From positions 33,356,001 through 33,420,000 of the forward strand of contig JBHGNT010000001.1 of the NCBI GenBank assembly GCA_043228905.1: DNA of 64,000 nucleotides, written 5' to 3'. The translations under genes and the position numbers were made by a program. Below the pieces are notes generated by a model. It had not been told where the DNA came from, searched no databases, and saw only the letters and a program-made list of their open reading frames with translations. This document shows, in pieces, positions 24,055-34,231 of this stretch. The stretch is from Azolla caroliniana. Its lineage: Eukaryota; Polypodiophyta. How positions within the stretch are numbered: position 1 is the first letter of the stretch; every line of letters starts with the position of its first letter.

Positions 24055-25701
24055 ATGGAGCCGGGTGGAAGGGACACGATCGATGTGGAGCGAGGATCGT
24101 CACGAGACAGTGGCCCGAGGATGAGGACGGGGCATGCGGGGCGCTTGTACGAGGCGAGAGACGATGTCGTGGGCAGCTACGAGGAGAGGTTGGAGATAGC
24201 GAAATGGGCGGCACGCATCGTGGGCGGGGCGTACGCATTCTCACGGTTCCTCGCATGTTGCGACCTCACGTGGGCATCGGTCGTGCTACTTGGGGGGTTT
24301 GTCTCGTTCCTGAAGCCGAGGGACTTCGAGTGGGTGACAGTGCTCCTCCTATTCGAGGCGGCGAGGCTGTGGTTCGCGGCATTCTTCAGCGGGTTGCTGA
24401 CGCGGGGCCTAACGACGCATAGGCCGAGCCGGCTGACCGAGCTCGGGTCCACCCGATTGTCCGCGGTGGCGGCCAATGCGGCCGAGGGGGGAAATGACAT
24501 TGGCATTGGCCTTGGCCTAGGGACCCCCGACCCGCGGCTCGGCCGCACGCTCTTCACACGCATCGTCTCACTCAGCTTGCAAGTCATGCTGATCGTGCTG
24601 TCCATGCTCATCTCGATGAACCTCACGCGCCACTCGCCGGCCGCGTACCGGAAGATGAATGCGCCCAACCTCTGGTTGGCGGTGGAGATCTTCTACGTCC
24701 TCAGCCTCTTCAATTGCTTCGTGGCGCTCATCGCGGTGGTGTCCTACATCCTGGCTTTCTGCCTCCTCAACTGGCCGGACCACAGCCTGGTCTGCTACTT
24801 CGACAATGTGCTGGAGAACATCCTGATCAACGGCAGGAGCCTGGTGGACGCCGACCGCTTCTCGTTCGCGGACTTCGGGTACAAGCTGGTGGCCAGGGAG
24901 CTTGGGCGGAACATGAGCCCGCCCATGCTGGCCGCCCATTACAAGCGCATGTTGGAGTATCTGTTCGCCGTCCGCCAAGGGGAGGACCATTTGCTCATCT
25001 ATTTGGAGTACCCGGAAGCTTTGGTCCAGCAGGCCGCAGCTAGCATGCTGGGCTTCTGGGTGTCCCACCCCCACGACATGGGCCTCGAGGTTTCACACCT
25101 CGTCCGCAATCTGCCCGAGCGCCTCGTGATGAAGCTCGTCCACAAGTTCGGCTCGGGCCAGGTAGGCTGGGCCGCCGCTGACACTATCCATGCCCTCGCG
25201 AAGAACGCCCCGCACCTCATCCTCGACCACGGCACCATCGTCCCCGACGCCATCGCCGATGCCATCAACCCCGCATCCTCCCGCTCCCTCGTGTTTGTCA
25301 GGACCCTCGTGTTCCTCGTACACAGCCAGGTCGCGGACCGCGATAACCCACCGTGCTGCCTGCCCGCCTGCCCGCCCCTCGACCGCGTCTTTGATGCCCC
25401 CCACCTCGCCTCCCTCCAAGAGAAGCTCCACAAGATCGTCGTGTCGTCGTGTGTCCACCCTCGGTTAAGGGCCGTGTCTGCGTATCTTCTCCTCCTGTTG
25501 AACTCCTCTCTCCTCCCGCACCTAGAATCGATCGTCCGACAACGTATCGACACGACACAAGGATATTGGTACGCGTCCGAAGTCGACATGCTCGATACGC
25601 TCCACTCCTATTTCAGTCCTACGCCAGAAGATATACCGCTACCATGCGAAATACGAACCGACACGATACTCCAACGCCCTCGATGGACACAAAATCTTTG
25701 A
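24055..25701 (+). CDS. GC-rich intronless multipass membrane protein, unknown function
   Basis: An open frame of 548 codons with no intron. Hydrophobic segments suggest four or more membrane passes in the first half: about 72-87 (ASVVLLGGFVSFL), 94-118 (VTVLLLFEAARLWFAAFFSG), 170-191 (IVSLSLQVMLIVLSMLISMN) and 206-240 (IFYVLSLFNCFVALIAVVSY). The second half is hydrophilic with helical, ARM/HEAT-like phrasing (EALVQQAAASMLGFW; GQVGWAAADTIHALAKNAP). I do not recognise the family. It vaguely resembles uncharacterised plant transmembrane proteins with paralogues in mosses and lycophytes, which is only an impression. GC is far above the neighbours, especially at third codon positions, so the long antisense ORFs here are shadows. 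The last ~18 codons lie in copy 1 of a 65-bp duplication. Start: first ATG of the frame; residues around 40-60 (SYEERLEIAKWAARIVGG) look like the start of the conserved part. Confidence 0.75.
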   Translation: MEPGGRDTIDVERGSSRDSGPRMRTGHAGRLYEARDDVVGSYEERLEIAKWAARIVGGAYAFSRFLACCDLTWASVVLLGGFVSFLKPRDFEWVTVLLLFEAARLWFAAFFSGLLTRGLTTHRPSRLTELGSTRLSAVAANAAEGGNDIGIGLGLGTPDPRLGRTLFTRIVSLSLQVMLIVLSMLISMNLTRHSPAAYRKMNAPNLWLAVEIFYVLSLFNCFVALIAVVSYILAFCLLNWPDHSLVCYFDNVLENILINGRSLVDADRFSFADFGYKLVARELGRNMSPPMLAAHYKRMLEYLFAVRQGEDHLLIYLEYPEALVQQAAASMLGFWVSHPHDMGLEVSHLVRNLPERLVMKLVHKFGSGQVGWAAADTIHALAKNAPHLILDHGTIVPDAIADAINPASSRSLVFVRTLVFLVHSQVADRDNPPCCLPACPPLDRVFDAPHLASLQEKLHKIVVSSCVHPRLRAVSAYLLLLLNSSLLPHLESIVRQRIDTTQGYWYASEVDMLDTLHSYFSPTPEDIPLPCEIRTDTILQRPRWTQNL

Positions 25702-25777
25702 CACCTCGATGTGAAATACGTGTTCCGACACACTACTAGTCCAACACCGTCGATGGACCACACAAAAACCTTTGATG
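25648..25777. repeat. 65-bp imperfect tandem duplication spanning the stop codon of the GC-rich gene
   Basis: GAAATACG...CCGACAC...ACTCCAAC(G)CC(C/G)TCGATGGA...ACAAAA...CTTTGA starts at 25648 and again at 25713. Copy 1 encodes the C-terminus and stop of the membrane protein; copy 2 is 3' flank. Confidence 0.8.
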
Positions 25778-26125
25778 CCTCCCTCAATGCGGAAGGAACA
25801 TGTCCAATGAATTATATATGTACATCTCTTGTAGTTTTGCCTATAGGAAAGGTGATGGAAATGCCAGACCATAAATCTCAAGGGGCGTTTTCATTCATTT
25901 GTCTCTTTCATTACATTACAAGCATTGCTTGCACACAATAAACAACTATGCATGTAAATATGCGATTAACGCACCTACAACCATGTTATTTTTTCATTAG
26001 AATTGCCAAAGGCAAATAATAAATCCATCAGAATATATTAATATCGCAATGTACACATATTAGTGTTCCACCTTGCTCTACGCATACCCAAGGAAAAGAA
26101 ATGAAACATATCATTATATTCTATA

Positions 26126-26240
26126 TTGGTTTCTATCCCTTGAAGGTATAGAAGACAATGATGGTTTAGCTTGATTCCAATACATTGTTGGTTTCCATCC
26201 CTCATAGGGATAGAAGACAATGATGGATTAGCTTGGTTTG
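26126..26240. repeat. 62-bp tandem duplication
   Basis: TTGGTTT(C/T)(T/C)ATCCCT... followed by ATAGAAGACAATGATGG(T/A)TTAGCTTG occurs at 26126 and at 26188. It lies just before the LINE remnant. Confidence 0.8.
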
Positions 26241-26249
26241 TTTGTTTTT

Positions 26250-28960
26250 AGGTATTTTGGGGTACAAAGCATTTCTTGCTAATAGTCTCTTTTACGAATC
26301 GTTTATAAACATAAGAAGGAAGGTTATCCCTGATATTATTCATACTTCTTAGACAGTTTTCATGCAAGATAGGAGTATATTTGATAATATTTTTTTGTTT
26401 TGGGAGTTGTCCGCCTCATCAACTATCACCAAGAAAGAGGACTTAGTAATTTTATTGTTAGATTTTGAAAACGCCTATGATAGAGTGAATTGGGACTTTT
26501 TAGAAGAGGCGATGAGAAGATTAGAGTTTCCAGAAACTTGGATTATTGCAGTGGCAGCTTTGTATAGATTAGCTTATAGTTCTATCTTAGTAGCAGGAGG
26601 TAGAGGAAGAAGATTTCAAACGTCACGATCAGTTTGCCAAGGGTGTAACCCCTTTCTTATTTCTTATTGTTATGAAGGTATTCTCCGTATATTTAAATTC
26701 AGTAGGTGCTAGATCCAAGGGTTGGTCGCGCCGATCTCTAACAAGATGATTTTAGATGTGGAGTTTGTAGATGATGTTGCACCATACATGCGTGCTGAAG
26801 AAGGTAATTTGTGTAAAGCACAGGCTTCATTGGAAACATTTTGTGTGGCCTCTAATGCAAAAATTAATTGGTATAAATCAATGGGTTTTTGGGTTTCTAT
26901 GCGACCATTGCCATCATGGAGACCATCTGAGTCCTTTCGTTGGATTCAAGAAGGAGTTTCAATTCGTTCCTTCGGTTGTCAGGTTGGTATAAATATGCAT
27001 AAGGAACGATTGTTAGCTCCTCCAATGTTATCACTTAGGAAAAAATTGTTGATTTGGGACACTACGGAATTGTCTAAAGCTAGCAAGGAGAGTAATGATT
27101 GCTAATTAGGTTCTCCTTTCATCAAGGTGGTATATTGCATCAACATTTTTGTTCTCTAGATCCTGTTTGTTGCAGATTCAACGGCTGGTTCGAAATTTTA
27201 TTGGATAGGAAGAAGTAATAACGATGCCCGTGCGCAGGTAGTTTGCACTTACGACATAATTTTCTGATGGTAGGTTAGGGTTGGTAGACCCATATAGTTA
27301 ATGTAAGGCTCTTCTTGCAAAATTTGTTGTTAGGGCTATGTTGCTTGCTCAAGGTATATGGTCTAAGTTGCTTTTAAACCGATTGGTTGAATATATTAAA
27401 TTGTCTACTGGTGATTTTTGGAAACCATCTCTAAGATGGGCATTCTTGTCTAATTTTAAGACGAGGCAGATACACGGTCCGAAAGATGGTTTTGTGGTTG
27501 GCATTTGTAAAGCATGGGATGCTGTTAAGTTTTTTTTATTCTTAGATGCCCATCTTCGAATGAAGAATTGTTGCGGGAACCTTTGATTTGGAATTTAATT
27601 TTTTCTGATGAGAGGGGTGTATTGTTGGAAGCCGACTACGATTACGATGGGTGGAGTTGGATAATGGTATAGCTACCACAATAGCCTCTTGGGGAAATTA
27701 TGTTTGCCATCTTAATAATTCCCAACTTGATGCTACTAGGTGTAGGGGTTTTAGAGCTATGTTTGATGCAATTCAGTTATCTTTAGGGAATTTTCTCTCT
27801 AATTGGTCACCTTCTTTTTTGCATGTTTGGTTTGGATATTTTAATCCGGTTGGTGTTAGGATAGGAGTAAAAGGAACAACATCTCAAGGAGACTGTTACT
27901 ATTTTGATGTATCCAAGGAAGGAAGATTATGAGCAACTAATGTGGTTCGTCAATTTGAGAAACGACATTGCAACATCCGGTGAGAGAGATTGGTAAATCT
28001 GATAAAAGGTGGATTTTAGATCCTTCTCCTTCTTATAGTATGTTATTTTGCCACCTATTGGTATTTAAAAAAAAGTCATTATTAGACTTGCATTGGGATC
28101 CATCAAATTATCTTTGGAAACATACAAATCTTTCGTCTCATACTAATTTTATTCAATTTTTTCAATATTCTCTGAAGTTGGGACGAAAGTTGCTCTTAAG
28201 TAGGAAATTGTATCCGCATCAGCTATGAAAGTGTGGTTGGCGAATGAGGACTCTTTAATGGATGCATCTAAATATTAGAAGTGGTTATGGAGTATGCAAA
28301 TTCCCACGAAAATTGTACTTTTTTGTTGGTTATTGATCCATTATGCACTACCGATGCGGGCTTGGTTACAACAATTAAATAGTAAGTCGTGTGGATTTGG
28401 TTGTGGATGTATGATAGAATCAATTAAGCATGTATTGTGGTCTTGTCCTAAAATTATGCAAGTATGGAAGATAATATTAAGGCTATTGATATTGATACAT
28501 GCTAATTGTGTGATCACTTGATGTGTGGTTAGGTGGGGCATTCTATAGGGACAACTGTTGTTATATGAAAAGGAGGATATAGTGGAAGCCTTTCACATAG
28601 TTCCTCCTCATATACAAATGGTTTAACCTTTTCTAATTGATAGTTTGCAATTTAGGGATGATATTATTTGGAAGGCAATTTCATTATTTCTGATGTGGGT
28701 AATTTGGAAGGCAGTTTTTGACAACCTCATTCATGATGTTTCTGTTATAATTGTTGATTTCTGGTTGTTACTTATTCACACATTACGTGGTTAGTATGAA
28801 AGTTTTACATGCAATGCCGATGTCATTCTCAGGAAGAAAATGCATTTTAAAAGGTTATGGGATACCAAGGCATATCTCTTTAGAGGAAAAAAAGAAGGAA
28901 GGTTGTCACATAAAGTACGAAATGAACATGTCGAAAGTCCTAGAAAATGTTCCAATTATG
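26250..28960 (+). pseudogene. Decayed LINE retrotransposon (reverse transcriptase to C-terminal zf-RVT)
   Basis: Plus-strand RT motifs appear in the expected order but in shifted frames and with stops. YKAFLAN near 26262 corresponds to motif 0. DRSIFDNI (26370) is next, then LLDFENAYDRVNWDFLEEAM (about 26458-26515, motif A) and SVCQGCNPFL (about 26629, motif B). VEFVDDVAPYM (about 26758) is the catalytic box, with FVDD in place of FADD. LGCQVGI-like FGCQVGI, a GLGLVDP/KALLAKFVVRAML-like segment (near 27310) and the zf-RVT part IPTKIVLFCWLL...ALPMRAWL...ESIKHVLWSCPK (28300-28450) follow. Coding similarity fades near 28960. No ORF1, EN domain, poly(A) tail or target-site duplication was found, so it is 5'-truncated and inactive. 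Confidence 0.88.
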
Positions 28961-30430
28961 TGACCATTTATTTAGGTACTCAACATAGACGTCTCCCCCT
29001 AGTGGCAACTTGTGGTTGACGTGTTTACTTTGACGTTGCAATGTCCAACATTGTGCATGAACGTCTATTTCGTAAGCTACTTCTAGATTATGCTTCCCAA
29101 TTATTTCCCTCCACACCAAAGTTGTGGGTGCCAAATTACAAATTATCAACACAAGGCTGAACTTTCACAGATCTTTATATATTTGGTTTACCAATTTATT
29201 AAGTGCCACTATAGAATGTAGAGGATGAATGCATGACGTCATGGTCTCTACCAAGCTACAATCCTCCATAATTTCTTTTTACACGCAATTGGTGTGATTG
29301 TATATCATAATCATGTTTGCAACTCATGTTATCCAAAATTTACACATGCAAGAATCAAGATTCTCTTACGAGTACTTGATGCAAAACTCATACTACGAAA
29401 TACAAACTTGTATGTTCAAGAATCTTCTTAATGCCCACAAGGTAAGCTCAATGAGTAGCATATTAACTCAAGAGCATATTACAATGATGCGAAGATTATG
29501 ATCTCACAATATTTCTAAATCTTTATTAAGATTGATTTTTGACACCCCATGAACAAAGCTAGGATCTTTTGCGTCGATGGATGCATAATAAAGATGCAAG
29601 TAGCATTTAAGTCTTCCTAAAAGGATCAACAATGCTTGTAATGTGTGTCATCTTTTATTGTGGGATGCAAACATAAATTTTAAGACACAACAATTGATGT
29701 AAAATGGCATGTTTGTGCTTTATAGTCATGTTATTGAAACTAGTTGTAAGAAATATAATGGAAGAGGAGCTATAAATATGCCACATATTTACATAAGTAA
29801 AGTGGATTGTATTAATTCATTAACAGATCTCTATCTAATGTGTATTGAGTCATAGGGCTTCTTTTCTATAAACCCATATCACCTATGTTTGTCAATGTTT
29901 TCCATGTCCATAAGTGCACCCCTTACATGGATTGTAATGGTTGTGAAATTGGTTTCATATACCGTTCCCTATCTTTTCGATCCATGTATTAGCATCAATA
30001 GCTGGTTAACAATAACCTCGTGTCATAATCCTTACACACAATTAATCAGTTCATTTGCAACCTTGAATTGGAAACTACATTCTATAGATAACCTAACCTA
30101 AATCTTTTGAAGGCTTCTTTTCGGAGAATTGAATTCCATGTCAATGTACACAACTAATAACTTGATGGTCTAGATGAGTTCAATTGAGACGACTAGGTCA
30201 ACAATGGTCCAATCGGCTCACGGGTCCTTTACTGAGAGGATCACTATATGTTATTTTTGGTGTACGAAACTAATGAATGAGTACGGCCAACATGAGTTTG
30301 AAGCAAACCAAGGCTTGGGATCCATGAATTCATTGAAGGAGAGAGCTCTTATTCAAGTGCCACATAACTTGATGGTGAAATCAGTCATCAAATCATTCAT
30401 AAACACATGATGTATCTCCCAGCATTATGT
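28961..30430. other. Intergenic spacer
   Basis: AT-rich sequence with no ORF above about 80 codons and no recognisable element. It leads into the TA/CTATAT microsatellite upstream of the SMP-C2 gene. Confidence 0.55.
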
Positions 30431-30436
30431 GTATAT

Positions 30437-30535
30437 GTAATAATGTATGCATCTATATCCAAATCTAAATCTAAATGTATATCTTTATCTATATATATAT
30501 ATATATCTATATCTATATCTATAGACTATATCCTA
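30437..30535. repeat. ATCTATATCT/TA microsatellite upstream of the SMP-C2 gene
   Basis: Imperfect (CTATAT)n, (AAATCT)n and a (TA)n core at about 30491-30505. It ends 60-90 bp before the candidate start codons of the next gene. Confidence 0.85.
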
Positions 30536-30593
30536 TGTATAGGTGTTGAGCCATACATATAGTGATGAGCCCTTGTTTTTGTTCAATCCACAG

Positions 30594-30957
30594 ATGATTA
30601 GGACTGAAGCTATTCCGAAGAAGATGGGCATTCTGGATTGGATCCAAAAACCCATATCGAAGATAGCTCTCATTCTCTACACAGTTAGCTTCTGGTTGCT
30701 TTCCCTTGCAGTTCATTGGGTATGTAGCCTCCCCTGCTTCTTACAGGTCCTCCTTGGAATGGCTGTGGGCTTTTCTCTGATGGGATCGTTCTCCATCCAT
30801 CAAATGTGCCGGGGACACTCACGAAGATTATGTGTTAGTTTGCTTATCCTTTTCTCAAGCAATCTTGAATTAAAGGTTTTGTCTTGCACATCATCAAGAA
30901 ATAGCGAATGAAGTCATTATTGTTTGCAGCTTGCATGATATATATATATATATATAT

Positions 30958-31003
<46 letters not shown>

Positions 31004-34000
31004 CACTCGACATGTTTGATGGCCATAGCAGAGTGTTTATCTTTCTCAATTATCCTCACCAAGCTTGCATGATATATAATATACGTCACTTCACATGTTT
31101 TTGTGGCCATTGCAGAGTGTCCATCTTTCTCAGATATCCTCAGCAAGTACGGTCTCTTTGAGGAAACTTTTGCCGGATCATGAGAAAGCTCTGAGCTGGT
31201 TACCCAAACCTGATGATGCAGAAGCTGTGAGTAAAAACATATGTTTCTTGCTTTGCTTTCTACTAGAAAATGTGACTTATACTTCATCATTGTTGGTTGC
31301 TTTGAAAGGCAAGATGGATCAATGTGGCTATGGAAAAGTTTTGGCCCCTCCTCAAAGAAGTAAGTGACTACTCCTTATTGGCATTTTCAGCCACCGAAAT
31401 GGTTGTTTCCCCCGCCGATTACATAGAGGTTTAAAATCTTGTAATTTGTTTATACTAATGACAGGATATCTTCTTAAAAAAAAAAAAAAGTGACTCAAAT
31501 CCCTGCTTTGTCAACTTTTGAGTTTTCCTTAATGAAAGTGTGCTCGGTTATGTAAGGGTTGAAAATTATTCTATTATTTCCTCAGGCATCTTTAGGTATG
31601 ATTAAGGAGCAACTAATTGATGTGTTAAATAAATATAAGCCCCAAGTTATTCAAGAGCTTCGGGTTGCGAAACTCGACTTAGGGAATAGTTGCCCTTATG
31701 TGCAGGGTAATGATTGAAGAAAGCCCTTTCACATAAAATAATTTCAAATATACATAGACTATACGAAATTTTATATGTGAGTACTAACTACTCTTCATAA
31801 TTTCATTTTTGGTTTGATGGATAGGAATAAAGGCTCTACATGAGGAAGGAAACAAGATCTCATTTGAGGTTCAGATTGATTGGAGAGACAATGAGAATCA
31901 GGAAATGGTCCTTGACGTGCTCTCATCTGTTCCTGACTATGTAGTCCAGGTTTTCTTTTGTTCCGAATAAAATGATTCATCTTTTGCAATTGATGAAGAA
32001 TTCTTGTTGTTCTTTGAAAACTGCTCAAAGTTAATAAATGTCTCCCCATTGTATCTTATTTTACAGGTCAAGAATTTTGTGATATATGCTGTCATGAAGC
32101 TGACCTTCATGCCATTCAAAGAAGAGTTTCCATGTTTCGGAGCTATGATTTTGTCTATTATAGAGCCTGTAAGATTTTTTTGTCTTTAAATTCAATACTG
32201 CTTTCTCAAATGAGCATGATTTTTCAGAGTACTCACTCATTACAGAAAGGGTATTTGGTGGAGATGAACAGCCCTTGATAGATTTCCAATCCAGGTTTAT
32301 CAGTGGCGATCTCATTCAAATGCCAGAAGTGAAGAAGGCGGTGGATGTAAGCATCTTCTATGCATAAACATAATTTCTCAATATCATTTATTAACTATGG
32401 AATGATGAATGCATGCATAGCCAATGCATCTCATGTATCAAACTGTTTAAATCTGTGGATTTATATGTGCAGGACACCTTATTAGGAACACTCACATACC
32501 TTCTCGTTTCACCAAGCCGTGTTGTTGTACCCTTTATTCCAGGAGACTACAGGTAATTTACGCACAATCTCTCTTTCCTTCATAAGAAACCATTCTATAG
32601 TCAATAAAGTATAGTTTCCAACTTGCTAGGATGATAGGAATATAAAGCCAATAATACAATACAATCTTTAATTGTCCATATTAATTCCTCTTTGGATATA
32701 TAATTTGTTTCAAATTTTCCAGTGATCTAGAGGCAACCTGTGTTGGAATTCTCAATGTACAATTAATAGAGGCAAAAGAGTTGGCAAATAAATATATAAC
32801 CGGAAGATCAGATCCATACGCTGTGCTGTTTATTAGGAGGGTGGATAACCTTACAAAGAAGAGCACCCTGGTACATGACACCTCAGATCCTATATGGAAT
32901 GAAAGCTTCCAATTCGATGTATGTTGCTTCTTAGAAACATTAGCTATTTTCTTTTCCTATTCTGAATGCTTTTCCCAAATCTGGTATAAAAAGCTTTATT
33001 TATGTAGATTGAAGATGCAAAAGTGCAAAAACTTACGGTTAAAGTTCTGAATTGGGATGGTGAAGGTCTTGATTTGTGTGTGGGTACTGCAGAAATCCCT
33101 ATTAATCAGGTTTATGAGGCCACTAGTTGTTTTTCTTCACTTTTGGGAAATACCTTCCATCTTTTATCTGATTGTTTATGCCAACAGCTCAACGAAAACG
33201 TTTCAAAGGATGTTTGGATTGATCTCATGGGCGATCCCCAAAAGTTGGACGAGAAGTCTGCAGGGAAGGTCCATTTGTCTCTGGAGTTAAAACCAAGGAA
33301 TTTCATTGGTGATGAGCGTGGCTTCATCACAGATCAAGCATCATTTTCAATTCCAGAATCCAGTGAGATTTTGAAGCTGCATAGGGACAAGACAGCACTT
33401 ACAGTCTCTTCCACCATGGAGGGATTAAAAATTGTGTTAGATGTCATGGACGTGGAAACATGTATCAATGCTTTGAATCCTCCTGATAGGTCTAGTTCCT
33501 TGGACAGGTTGATGATAAAGGAGCCGAATATACTAGATGTAAATTCCAAAATAAAAGTTGAAAGTGCAAGTGTTGATGATGATAATGTTGATAAAGCAGA
33601 TACCAAAGCCAATGGTTATGGCATGAATGATGGAAAAGTTGGTTTAGAATGCAGTGGCAATATGGTAGGCTTGTCATTACTATTAGACCAAACTTCATCA
33701 AAAATTAAAGATGCCAGCACCAAAGAGGAAGTAATGCCAAATCCAATGGAAAGTGTGACAGACACTAGATCGTACATGTGCCTGGAAGATATGGCATGTC
33801 CTTCCAAGGTTTTAAAGAATACCGAAGCCCATTTTCAGGAGAACGTTTTGAAGGTTGAGTGTATTAAATCAACCATAGTAGAAGTTGCTGATACTGATGC
33901 TGATGCTGGAAACCCCTCTGAAAATGCTTGTGTTTTACAGTTTGAAAATGTACCCGAAACTCTTTCTCTGGAGATGGAAAGGGACGGCATTGATGCAATG

Positions 34001-34231
34001 GAGGAAGTCATAAATACTGGATCAGGCATCAGCATGACCTCTCTAAAGACTTTTGAAAAAGGAAACGATTTCAACTTTGAAAAGGATCCAGTGGAGAATG
34101 AGAGAGAGCGATGTTCATGTATTTCTCAAAGCCCAATTGAGAATCAAAGCAGATCTGGAAATCAAGATGAACCAGGAAGAGTTTGGAATATACATGATAT
34201 GTTGGATTCAGAGATATTTGAAGTCGATTAA
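30594..34231 (+). CDS. SMP-C2 membrane-tethering protein, plant synaptotagmin (SYT4/5)-like, single C2 with novel tail
   Basis: An 11-exon model: 30594 (or ATG 30624)-30833, 31116-31226, 31309-31359, 31586-31706, 31825-31949, 32067-32168, 32272-32346, 32473-32552, 32723-32918, 33008-33109, 33188-34231; about 748 residues. The N-terminus has two hydrophobic segments (LILYTVSFWLLSLAVHW; VLLGMAVGFSLMGSF). The SMP lipid-transfer domain follows (RWINVAMEKFWPLLKE; VKNFVIYAVMKLTFMPFKEE; FPCFGAMILSIIEP), then VVPFIPGDYSDLE and one C2 domain (GRSDPYAVLFIRR; DPIWNESFQF). This matches plant SYT4/5, which tether the ER to other membranes. Oddities: two of the usual C2 calcium-site Asp are replaced (NKYITGRSDPY; VLNWDGEG). 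The second C2 expected in SYT4/5 is absent, replaced by about 290 acidic low-complexity residues. The exon 1 end and exon 7 acceptor are the least certain. Intron 10 (33110-33187, 78 nt) is in frame and stop-free. Confidence 0.85.
30929..31146. repeat. Duplicated intron/exon boundary with expanded TA/CA microsatellite
   Basis: GCTTGCATGATATATA begins at 30929 and again at 31063. GGCCAT(A/T)GCAGAGTGT...CATCTTTCTCA-like sequence follows at 31021 and 31105. Copy 2 is the real acceptor and first ~30 nt of exon 2 of the SMP-C2 gene. Copy 1 is a decoy with its own AG but lacks the rest of the exon. Copy 1 also contains a (TA)n(CA)n expansion at 30938-31001. Confidence 0.85.

Noticed and set aside
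24177-25589. Several 120-196 codon minus-strand ORFs
   Set aside because: GC-rich codon usage of the plus-strand membrane-protein gene opens the other frames; no hydrophobic pattern or motif of their own.
32210-32271. Alternative exon 7 acceptor after TTTTTCAGAG at 32229 in the SMP-C2 gene
   Set aside because: It keeps the frame but adds 14 residues absent from SYT4/5; the acceptor at 32271 gives an alignment of exactly matching length, though its pyrimidine tract is poor.
33023-34231. A 402-codon ORF as a separate gene
   Set aside because: It is the last two exons of the SMP-C2 gene plus an in-frame intron; alignment with the SYT4/5 C2 domain supports splicing.
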